From assembly GCA_037956075.1 (NCBI GenBank), contig CP138327.1, positions 62,001 to 126,000 of the forward strand: a DNA stretch of 64,000 nucleotides. Direction: 5' to 3'. The notes under the pieces are model-generated. The model ran no database searches. It was not told where the DNA came from and was given only the letters and a program-made list of their open reading frames with translations. This document shows, piece by piece, positions 1 to 8,200 of the stretch. The DNA is from Catillopecten margaritatus gill symbiont. Its GTDB lineage: Bacteria > Pseudomonadota > Gammaproteobacteria > PS1 > Pseudothioglobaceae. Numbering within the stretch: position 1 is the stretch's first letter; each line of letters opens with the position of its first letter. A program made the translations under genes and the position numbers.

Positions 1-2
1 TT

Positions 3-248
3 TTTATATTGCCACATAGAGTAACTATTGATAGGCGCACGAGATCGAGTTTTTATCATGCATTGAGAAAAGACTTTTCCTCTAATGAGGATTTCGTTGC
101 ATCGGTTAATTCCTATCTAGGCTATATGAATAATTACGATAGTTTTAGACTAAGAAGAAAACTATTATTTGACCCATCTTTAACATTCAAAATGAAATTT
201 ACTGCTAACTCAAATTTGTCAAAAGTGAGCGTTTGTAGTGCGAGATAA
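3..248 (+). CDS. C-terminal end of a reverse transcriptase, probably the DGR RT (cut by the left edge)
   Basis: The frame is open from the left edge, so the gene starts outside the window. About 82 residues are visible. They carry a PHRVTIDRRT stretch, then NSYLGYMNNYDSFRLRRKLL. Family knowledge: DGR and group-II-like RTs end in a thumb segment with this pattern (a basic strand, then S-[WY]-x-G-[HY]-x-x-x-x-[DN]-[ST]-x-x-L). Inference: this is the 3' end of the full-length RT that the truncated RT fragments downstream lack. Catalytic YxDD residues would lie left of the window. The stop at 246-248 overlaps the start of the protease gene by 11 bases. Alternative: a group II intron maturase, although no intron 3' end (domain V/VI) is visible after it. 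Confidence 0.6.
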   Translation, partial: FILPHRVTIDRRTRSSFYHALRKDFSSNEDFVASVNSYLGYMNNYDSFRLRRKLLFDPSLTFKMKFTANSNLSKVSVCSAR

Positions 249-2412
249 ATTTATTTTATTATTTTTTTCTATAGTGCTTTCTGGCTGTGGTGGAGGGGGC
301 GGTGGAAGTAGTTCATCTGTAGTTGTTAAAAACCCACCTGCTTATTATGAAACTACAGAATACAACAGCCAATATGGTTTAAGCAATATTAAAGCTTCTG
401 AGATTTATTCTGATGGCTATTCTGGTAGTGGAGTAACAGTTGCAGTTATTGATACTGGTGTGGATTTAGATCATCCTGATTTAATTGATAATATTGCCTC
501 GGGTGGTTACGACTATGTTGATGATGATGCAGATGCCAATCCTAATGGACAGGGTGCATTTATGAGCCATGGTACGCATGTGGCGGGCATTATTGCTGGG
601 GTAAAGAATGATATTGGTATGCATGGCGTAGCATATAGCGCTAAAATATTAGCCCTTCGTGCTGGAGACTCGGCTGGATCTTTATTTGGCGCTATTGAAA
701 GCTCGATTGACCAAGCCATTAGCCAAGGGGCTAAAGTGATTAATGCCAGTTTTGGCTCTTCTGGTATTGGCACATCTACAAAAGACAAGTGGCTTAAAGC
801 GCATAATAATGATATTGTTTCTGTACACGCTGCTGGTAATGATTATTTAAAAAGTACGGCGTATGACGATAACAACCCTCTGTATGGCGCTAGATTACCT
901 ATTGAATCAGGTTATGAAGCGTTAGCTAATACGCTTATTGCTGTAGTGGCTACGGATTCTAGCAATGTTATTGCCGATTATAGTAATCGTTGTGGTGATG
1001 CAATGGCGTGGTGTATGGCAGCACCTGGTAATAGTATTTATTCAACCGTTGATACCACGGATGCTACCGATGCTAATAGTGATGGTTATGATGTTTATAG
1101 CGGCACCTCTATGGCTGCACCTCATGTATCTGGCGCTGTAGCTGTACTTCGATCAAAATGGCCATCAAAAACAGCTGCTGAAACGGTTACTATTTTGTAT
1201 GATACAGCGACAGATTTGGGTAATACTGGTACTGACGCTATTTATGGCAGAGGTTTGTTAAATTTGGATAATGCGGTTTACGCACAAGGCGCATTAACCG
1301 TGCAAACAGCTTCTGGTGGTAGTCATTATTTAAGTGATTCTGGTTTTTCAAGTAGTAGTATGCTGGGTAATGCGCTGAGTCAATCAATAGAAACGGCCGT
1401 ATATGACAAATATAAGCGTGATTATTATTTTAATTTGAATAATGCTATTACCACACCAGAGTCGGTGAGTATGCTTGAGGAGCTTAGCTTTAATGATTCA
1501 AATATTGAGATTGATCTTGGCTCAGGTGTAAGGCTATTGAGCGAGATTAATAAGGGTTCGGTGCAAATACAAAACAGCATGAATGATTATGAAATTTCAT
1601 TTGCCCATAAACAAAATCCTGCATCGGTTTTTGCGTTTAACGCTACTACAGATATAGTAGGCTTATCGCAGGCGTATTCTCTTTATGGTGATTCACATTT
1701 ATCTAAAATTCAAAATTCAAAAGCTTTCAATATTAGCAGCACTGGCGATCTTAAAGCCTCTTTAGGGGTTGTATCTGGACATACAGATGTGAGTAATACT
1801 CATGGTGTTAGTGGTATTAACACCTCTATATTGGCAAACCCCATAAAAGATTTATCATTAACAGTACAAATAAGCCATTTAAAAGAGGATGAGACTTTTT
1901 TATCCAGCTATTTTTCGGGTGCGTACCAAACTGGTGTGGCTAAAACTAAAGCAATTAATTTAATTGCAACCTCAAAAATTAATAATCATTTTTCACTGAT
2001 TACCCAGCTTAGCAAAGCCACTACGCAAGTGGCAACTTTACAGGATTCCGTGGTGTCGGATTTTTCAAATATTGAGAGTTCAGGCTATTCATTGTCGCTA
2101 CTAGGTAACGATGTATATTCACAGGATGATCAATTGTTTGCTACTTTTAAACAGCCCTTGAAAGTGACTAGTGGCAACATGATACTAACCACCGCTAATG
2201 GGCTAAATTTAGATGATAGTATTAGTTTTACCGATCAAGTTGTTAATTTAAGCCCTACTGGCATTGAGAGAGCGCTAACTATTGGGTACGCTACAGAATT
2301 TGCTAAAGATACTGATATGGTGTTATTGTTAAACCGTAGAAATAATCCAAATCATGATGTTTCTTTAAAATCTGAAAATCAAATGATGATAAAAATAAGT
2401 AAAAAATTCTAA
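238..2412 (+). CDS. S8 subtilisin-like serine protease, outer-membrane lipoprotein with possible beta-barrel C-terminus
   Basis: 724 residues from a GTG start, the only start that keeps the signal peptide. The N-terminus is a lipoprotein signal with lipobox LSGC (Cys17), followed by a Gly/Ser-rich linker. The peptidase domain spans about residues 45-350 and shows a complete triad: D72 in VAVIDTGVD, H111 in SHGTHVAG, S291 in GTSMAAPHVSG, with the oxyanion Asn in AAGND near 201. The last ~300 residues are Ser/Asn-rich, beta-strand-like and end in Phe, as outer-membrane barrels do. This resembles the NalP-type autotransporter proteases, which are lipidated and clip neighbouring surface proteins. 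Inference: it could process the giant adhesins encoded downstream. The start overlaps the RT stop, and the next gene begins on its last base. Confidence 0.85.
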   Translation: MRDKFILLFFSIVLSGCGGGGGGSSSSVVVKNPPAYYETTEYNSQYGLSNIKASEIYSDGYSGSGVTVAVIDTGVDLDHPDLIDNIASGGYDYVDDDADANPNGQGAFMSHGTHVAGIIAGVKNDIGMHGVAYSAKILALRAGDSAGSLFGAIESSIDQAISQGAKVINASFGSSGIGTSTKDKWLKAHNNDIVSVHAAGNDYLKSTAYDDNNPLYGARLPIESGYEALANTLIAVVATDSSNVIADYSNRCGDAMAWCMAAPGNSIYSTVDTTDATDANSDGYDVYSGTSMAAPHVSGAVAVLRSKWPSKTAAETVTILYDTATDLGNTGTDAIYGRGLLNLDNAVYAQGALTVQTASGGSHYLSDSGFSSSSMLGNALSQSIETAVYDKYKRDYYFNLNNAITTPESVSMLEELSFNDSNIEIDLGSGVRLLSEINKGSVQIQNSMNDYEISFAHKQNPASVFAFNATTDIVGLSQAYSLYGDSHLSKIQNSKAFNISSTGDLKASLGVVSGHTDVSNTHGVSGINTSILANPIKDLSLTVQISHLKEDETFLSSYFSGAYQTGVAKTKAINLIATSKINNHFSLITQLSKATTQVATLQDSVVSDFSNIESSGYSLSLLGNDVYSQDDQLFATFKQPLKVTSGNMILTTANGLNLDDSISFTDQVVNLSPTGIERALTIGYATEFAKDTDMVLLLNRRNNPNHDVSLKSENQMMIKISKKF

Positions 2413-2711
2413 TGAATAAAAAACTAAAAATAAGTCTTGTGTCTTTTGCACTTATTGCGTTGTTGGGCTGTACTTCTGAAGAGGTTAAAATCTTGGGTCA
2501 ACGCGCCAAAATTGATTTATACCCACAGGGCACAAGTGCAAAGGCCATCAAAATTGATAAAGATTTATTCTACATCCCTATTGGTAGGGATGGTGATAAT
2601 TGCATGATGTATCAAGCTTATTCGCAAACGAATCCAACCATGCAAGCCATTATTTATCAAAATGGTTTGGGTAAATTTTCCATGAGTAAAAATAAGCAAA
2701 GTTGTTTATAA
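2412..2711 (+). CDS. small lipoprotein, function unknown
   Basis: 99 residues. The ATG shares its A with the TAA stop of the protease, so the two are translationally coupled. Residues 1-20 are a lipoprotein signal peptide (hydrophobic core, lipobox LLGC, Cys20). The mature part is ~79 residues with two more cysteines (one in DNCMMYQAY, one three residues from the end), which may form a disulfide. I do not recognise a family. The tight coupling suggests an accessory, inhibitor or chaperone for the preceding protease (inference). Confidence 0.65.
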   Translation: MNKKLKISLVSFALIALLGCTSEEVKILGQRAKIDLYPQGTSAKAIKIDKDLFYIPIGRDGDNCMMYQAYSQTNPTMQAIIYQNGLGKFSMSKNKQSCL

Positions 2712-2940
2712 GCCATGATATTTATTTGATTTTTAGCATATAGTGTTGATTATCATGATTCCTTTGCAATTTAAATGGCATTGAGAATAGAGCTATTTGG
2801 TTTAATCAGGCGTAAATAGGCACGGGCCACCTTAGTGAGTATATTAAAGGCTCGAGTTTTCATTAAAATATTTGTCTTTTAAAATCTTTTGAGAAAATTA
2901 ACAAAGAATAGTAGTACAATTTATATGGGGTGGATTCGAC

Positions 2941-3924
2941 TCATAAGTGCACAACTCCCAATTGACGAGCATCAACACCCGTCATCTCAAAAAACACCTG
3001 GTAAGGTGTTTTAAATCCTAGACATTTTCTCGGTCTAGAATTTAATTTATTCACTGCTATTTTAACTTCATTGTAAGCAATATTTACCAAAGATATTGTC
3101 TTTGGGAAGTATTGCCGTAATAAGCCGTTAGCGTTTTCGTTTTGTCCACGTTCCCAGCTATGGTAAGGCTTAGCAAAGTAACTCTTACAATGGATTGTTT
3201 TATTAATTTTCTCATGTCCTGCGAACTCCTTGCCATTGTCATAGGTAATTGAATGTACAAAACCCTTAATAGGCTGAAGCAAGGTATTGATGGCAACACT
3301 AACACCGTCTTTGTGTTTGCTATTAAGCGGATACGCCAGTCTAAGCTTTGATATGCGCTCATCCAGCGTTACGATGGCACCTTTGTGGGCTTTACCAATA
3401 ATAGTGTCCGCCTCCCAATGTCCAAATACTGTGCGATTATTAACTGCCTCAGGGCGCTGGTCAATATCAATACGATTGGGAATGCCTGTGCGATTATGCG
3501 CGTAACCATAACGCTTTCTATAAGGCTTACCCTGATGTCTGAGGTGTTGATATAACAAGCCACCATCTGCTTTATCTTTGAGCAAATAACGATAGATGCT
3601 CTCATGGTGAAGTTGAATGACATTGTTGGCATTAAGCCAACCACAGACTTGTTCAGGCGACCAATCAAGTTTTAGACAATTGTCAATCAAGCGTTTACAC
3701 TCAATGGTTAATTTAACAAACTTATCTTTGGCTTGATGTCTTTGCTGCGCAAAGCCATTAGCCTGATTGTATCGATAGCCTCGCTTGCCCGTGTTACGGG
3801 CAATCTCTCTAATAATGGTAGAGTGGCTGCGATTAAGGTTTTGTGCGATTTTATTCTTAGACATGCCTTGTTTAATTCCAATCGCGATATAATGCCTCTC
3901 TTCAGAGGTTAGTTGCTTGTACAT
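2941..3924 (-). CDS. IS30-family transposase
   Basis: 327 residues, full length for the family. The N-terminal helix-turn-helix contains SEERHYIAIGIKQGMSKNKI and RSHSTIIREI. The DDE catalytic core is visible: Asp in FGHWEADTIIG, Asp in ITYDNGKEFAGH, Glu in RGQNENANGLLRQYFP. There is no frameshift or internal stop, so the element may still be active. Confidence 0.93.
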   Translation of the reverse strand: MYKQLTSEERHYIAIGIKQGMSKNKIAQNLNRSHSTIIREIARNTGKRGYRYNQANGFAQQRHQAKDKFVKLTIECKRLIDNCLKLDWSPEQVCGWLNANNVIQLHHESIYRYLLKDKADGGLLYQHLRHQGKPYRKRYGYAHNRTGIPNRIDIDQRPEAVNNRTVFGHWEADTIIGKAHKGAIVTLDERISKLRLAYPLNSKHKDGVSVAINTLLQPIKGFVHSITYDNGKEFAGHEKINKTIHCKSYFAKPYHSWERGQNENANGLLRQYFPKTISLVNIAYNEVKIAVNKLNSRPRKCLGFKTPYQVFFEMTGVDARQLGVVHL

Positions 3925-4072
3925 AGTGTTCAGCTCCGTTTAAGCAAATCAATCATTATAGATTGACCGACCTCTGATTTTATTCAAAGGCTTGGTGTAT
4001 TTTGCTTTTGGCTTGACATAAAGGCCAAGCAAAATACACTAATGCTAATTAAACTTAGTTGTGCACTTATGA
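2941..4072 (-). mobile_element. IS30-family insertion sequence
   Basis: The terminal inverted repeats are perfect over 16 bases (TCATAAGTGCACAACT at 2941-2956, its complement at 4057-4072) and enclose one transposase gene. The transposase stop codon TGA is the first three bases of the left inverted repeat. Between the transposase start and the right end lies a strong inverted repeat (3995-4039; 11-bp arm, 2-nt bulge, 5-bp arm), upstream of the gene, which could limit read-in expression. The right end abuts DNA just upstream of template repeat 1. I could not see a convincing target-site duplication. Confidence 0.9.
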
Positions 4073-4117
4073 TGCGAATTTACATATTTTAAAATAAGTG
4101 ATGTTTTTAATTATTGG

Positions 4118-4300
4118 GAGGCTAAGTTAGCGGGCAACCGCAATACCAATGGTAGTTTCTACAATCGTGGCGACAACACGAACTTGTGGAGTAGTACTGA
4201 GTCAGGTAGTAATGCCTACAGACGCAACCTGAACACCAGTAACGCCACGGTGAACCGCAATACCAACAATAAGGCGAACGGGTTTAGTGTTCGCTGTCTA
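4118..4300 (+). repeat. DGR template repeat 1 (TR1)
   Basis: 183 bases, identical to TR2 and TR3. It matches the 3' ends of the four adhesin genes but has AAC or AAT at 15 codon positions where the variable repeats carry Tyr, Asp, Gly, Leu, His and other codons. The 3' constant end (GGGTTTAGTGTTCGCTGTCTA) is shared by TR and VRs and would serve as the priming/IMH-like segment. Its upstream leader is not the one seen before TR2 and TR3: the IS30 element begins about 45 bases upstream. The avd gene starts 58 bases downstream. Confidence 0.9.
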
Positions 4301-4358
4301 GGATTTGTATCTTGATGTTGTTAGATGTTCTTTTTTAAATATTTTTTTGGTGTTAAAT

Positions 4359-4712
4359 ATGGCTTTATATAGTTTTTTGCCCGTGTATAAGGTTAGTTAT
4401 GATTTGCTGGTGGATTTGTTTGTGTTTACCAAAGAGTTTAACAAGGAATACAAATATACGGTAGGCGAGAGTATTAAAAAAGAAACCATTGAAATGATTA
4501 TTAATATTTATCGGGCTAATAGCAGAAAAGACAAAGTTAAGCATATTGTAAAAGCTAGAGAAAATATTGAAGTGATACGGGTTTTATTGAGATTGTTGCG
4601 TGATCTTAAACAGGTTAATATTAAAAAATTTGCTGGATTGAATGACAAATGTGAAAGCGTCTCAAAACAACTAACTGCCTGGCATAAAAGCTCACTTAAT
4701 GCCACAAGATAG
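4359..4712 (+). CDS. avd: DGR accessory variability determinant (Avd), copy 1
   Basis: 117 residues from the ATG at 4359; this start begins MALYSFLPVYKVSYDLLVDL and is preferred over an upstream TTG. It is an all-helical, basic four-helix-bundle protein. The motifs YKYTVGESIKKETIEMI, IYRANSR, and the LLRLLRDLKQV helix followed by SVSKQLTAW are typical of Avd. Avd binds the RT and the template RNA in known DGRs and is needed for A-mutagenic cDNA synthesis and retrohoming. The stop overlaps the start of the RT fragment by 14 bases. Confidence 0.93.
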   Translation: MALYSFLPVYKVSYDLLVDLFVFTKEFNKEYKYTVGESIKKETIEMIINIYRANSRKDKVKHIVKARENIEVIRVLLRLLRDLKQVNIKKFAGLNDKCESVSKQLTAWHKSSLNATR

Positions 4713-4977
4713 AGAATTATTACTTGAAAAGCTGTTCGAGACTTATTATTCAACACGAAAAAATAAGCGCAATACTCATTCTTGCGCTGAATACGAAGTC
4801 AATTATGAAGGCCATTTAATTGCTTTGTGTGATCGACTACTTGATAAAACTTACCAGCCTAAAAGATCCATTTGTTTTATCTCTTTCTATCCTGTACAAA
4901 GAGAGATTTTTGCTGCTAATTTTGAAGATAGAATTATCCATCATTTGATTTTTAATGCTATTAACCCTATTTTATAA
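4699..4977 (+). pseudogene. truncated DGR reverse transcriptase, N-terminal 92 residues (copy 1)
   Basis: 92 residues matching the start of DGR RTs: LEKLFETYYSTRKNKR, LLDKTYQPKRSICF, then FEDRIIHHLIFNAINPI. It stops with TAA right after NPIL, so fingers/palm motifs 2-7, including the YxDD active site, are absent. Sequence after the stop is the upstream region of the next adhesin gene, so the truncation is a junction rather than a point mutation. The ORF is intact and identical in copies 1 and 2. It may be a dead remnant, or the retained DNA may only be needed as part of the TR-avd transcript. Confidence 0.88.
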
Positions 4978-5298
4978 CACCCTAGAAGATGGCATTTATT
5001 TAAATAAATATAGACACAAAAGAGCTAAAAAGCATAGCTCAACATAAGGCGAATGTTTGACTACCGCTTCAGTAGAAAATGTTTCAAGTTGTAAATATAT
5101 TGACACTCTTATGGCTTGCTCTATTCTTTATCTTCCTATTTTTTTCCATAATCCTTGCTTATAAAGATTTTTATTAGGCTTTCTAGTCTAAAAGCAAAAA
5201 AAATAGTTAAATAGTTAAATAGTTACGGTATAATACACAACATAATTTTATTAACGATTAACGATTAACGATTAACGATTAACGATTAACGATTAACG
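4978..5298 (+). promoter_or_regulatory. upstream region of adhesin 1: promoter and heptamer repeats, no gene
   Basis: This 321-base stretch is repeated upstream of all four adhesin genes. It contains a small hairpin (GAGCTA/TAGCTC near 5030), a run of eight A, three ATAGTTA units, a TATAAT -10 box at 5229-5234 and then seven TTAACGA heptamers running into the ATG. No Shine-Dalgarno sequence is visible because the heptamers fill that position. No other coding frame is convincing. Confidence 0.7.
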
Positions 5299-5299
5299 A
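5251..5299 (+). repeat. TTAACGA heptamer repeat x7 at the adhesin 1 start codon
   Basis: Seven perfect tandem copies; the last A is the A of the start codon ATG. The same position carries 6, 4 and 11 copies in the other three adhesin genes. Such short repeats change length by slipped-strand mispairing and can tune expression by altering leader length and ribosome access. Confidence 0.95.
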
Positions 5300-8200
5300 T
5301 GAAAACACTATTAAAAAACGCCTGTTCAACTAATTATAATGCCACTAACCTAATTACCCATGTTGCGTGGGTGGGTGGGGCACATTCTAGAGCGCTAAGC
5401 AGGCTTAAGCATTTTTTAGCTTTTGGCGCTTTGACTCTATCACTTAACGTTACCTCAGGTGGTGAGATTAACCAGTTTGACAAAGAAGCTTATCTTAACC
5501 TTGGACAACAGTACAGTGATAACAATACTCAAGTAGCTGTTAAAGAAGAAAACACAATTGATACACTCCTTAAAGAGATTGGCTCTTCTGTTCGTAATGC
5601 CTTGGGCGGTACAGATTCTGACAATGCCAATCAGCTTGGTAAAAAAATTACTGATAATTTAAAAAATAAAGCCAACAACACAGTGATTAATAAAACCGAA
5701 GGCTTTATTAATCAAAAAGCCAATGAACTTGCTAATAGTATTGGCAACGGTAGAACTGAAATCTCTGTGCATAAATTAGAGTCTAATAACCCAACATATA
5801 GTCTTAAAACCATTCAACCATTGACTGAGCTTAATACAGATTCAACAGAGCTAACTTTTATCCAAGCTCAAATTAACTCTGGTGAAAACCATGGTGAGCG
5901 CCGTGACACTATTAATTTAGGCCTTGGACAGCGTTACCTACTTGAAGGTGGTCAGTCTATTGCTGGTATTAATCTATTCACTGATTATGAAACCGAGTCT
6001 AAGCACAAGCGTGCATCGCTAGGTTTGGAATACCAAAGAGCTAACTTTAGTGCCAATATTAATAAATACTACCCATTGTCAGATAAGAAAGTTATTGGTG
6101 ATTACACTGAAGAGCCACTAGCAGGACATGACATTAAACTAACGGGTCAAGTACCTTATCTATCTTGGGCAAAAATCAAAGGCACGCACTATTATTGGGA
6201 TGCCAAAGTTGGCGACAATATTAAAGGTACTATTTTAGGTGTTGAAATAGAGCTTAATCCTTCTACTACGCTAGAAATAGGTACTGAAAACTCAAACACA
6301 GCTGAGCGTGCAAGCTATGCACGCCTAAGCGCACAACTGCCATTTAAAGATGGCGAAGCATTAACTAATTTTAAAGTCTCTGATCAAGCTTTTGCTAACT
6401 CAAATATTGTTACCCTAACCGATCTTGACTTTGTTGAAAGATCTAACAAAATCCGTATTGAAAAACTCTTAAATGGTGTTAGCGTGGTTTTGGGTGAATA
6501 CAACGCTCCTACAGTAGGCTCTACCTGTACACTTTACAATGCATCAAATGTTGCTATTGCCAATGGCTCTGGTGTAACAGGCGCTGATGGCAGTGTAACA
6601 CTGTCAAATGTTGTTCTACCTACTGGACTAATTTCTAGCTCTTGTAATGCCATTGGTACCTATATCGATGAAGCCACAGGTGTGACCACTACTAGCTCTC
6701 CAGTGCTCAGAGCGGCAAAAATTTATTCAGGCACAGGAGACTTAATTCTTCTAGCCTCACCTTTATCTGAAATTGCTTATCAATTAGCTAATGCTGGTAC
6801 TTTAGCTAATGATATAACCACTAAAAATACACAAATTGCAACAGCATTTGGTATAAGTGGCGTTGATTTTACCGCCACCATCCCAACGGATCTTAACACT
6901 ATCACTGCCGCTAATGATGATGCGGGTAAATTTGGTACTGTGCTAGCAGCAGTCTCACAAATGTCTGAGAATGCAGGACATGATGATACACAGTCAACTG
7001 CAAATAATGGTGGTGATAATATCCACGCCAATGAAACTATCCAAGAGCTTGTTGTTGATATGGCTGATGGTGATATTGATGGTATTGCAGATGGACAAGG
7101 AAAAACTCTTAATCTTAATCAAGCTATAAACAATTTTAAAACAGGCTCTGGTGCTAACAACCCAACATCAGATACTGGAAACACTAATGCAGGCAATGTA
7201 GATATTGTAACAACCACCCCTAGTGTTATTTTAAATAAAACCGCAGTAACTCTTGATGAAAACGGTGTAACAACTTACACAGTAGTCCTTAACACGCAAC
7301 CAACTGGTAGTGTTACGATCACCCCAGTGAGTGCTGATACCGGTGCTGCCTCCGTATCAGGTGTAATGACCTTTACCACAGCTAACTGGAGCACAGCGCA
7401 AACAGTTACAGTCACTGGTGTAGCTGATGTTAATGCAACTGATGAGACTGTAACCATTAGTCATACTATTACAGGTGCTGATTATGCTAGTGTGACTTCT
7501 GCTGATATGATTGCTACCGTAGTGGATTTTAGCATCAGTGCCCAAACTCGCTCTATTGCTGAGAACTCTGCCAATGCAACTAATGTGGGTGCAGTTCTTG
7601 TAACCACAGGTAGTCCAACTGGCTTTAGCATTACCAGCGGTAACACTAACACCGCCTTTGCGATTAGCAACAGTGGTCAAATCACCGTGGCCGATGTCAA
7701 CCAGCTTGATTTTGAAACCACGAAGAGCTACACGCTAGCAGTGCAGATCACCAAAGCTGACACCACGTCACAAAGTGCTAATATTACGGTTAATGTCACT
7801 AACGTTAATGAGGGTAGTGCTGTTTCGATCAGTGCCCAAACTCGTTCTATTGCTGAGAACTCTGCCAATGCAACTAATGTGGGTGCAGTTCTTGTAACCA
7901 CAGGTAGTCCAACTGGCTTTAGCATTACCAGCGGTAACACTAACACCGCCTTTGCGATTAGCAACAGTGGTCAAATCACCGTGGCCGATGTCAACCAGCT
8001 TGATTTTGAAACCACGAAGAGCTATACGCTAGCAGTGCAGATCACCAAAGCTGACACCACGTCACAAAGTGCTAATATTACGGTTAATGTCACTAACGTT
8101 AATGAGGGTAGTGCTGTTTCGATCAGTGCCCAAACTCGTTCTATTGCTGAGAACTCTGCCAATGCAACTAATGTGGGTGCAGTTCTTGTAACCACAGGTA

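Noticed and set aside
3-248. Group II intron 3' end
   Set aside because: After the RT-like C-terminus the protease gene begins at once, with no domain V/VI-like hairpin; a DGR RT fits the context better, though the evidence is partial.
4699-4977. A compact functional reverse transcriptase
   Set aside because: Only the N-terminal 92 residues are present; palm motifs and YxDD are missing.
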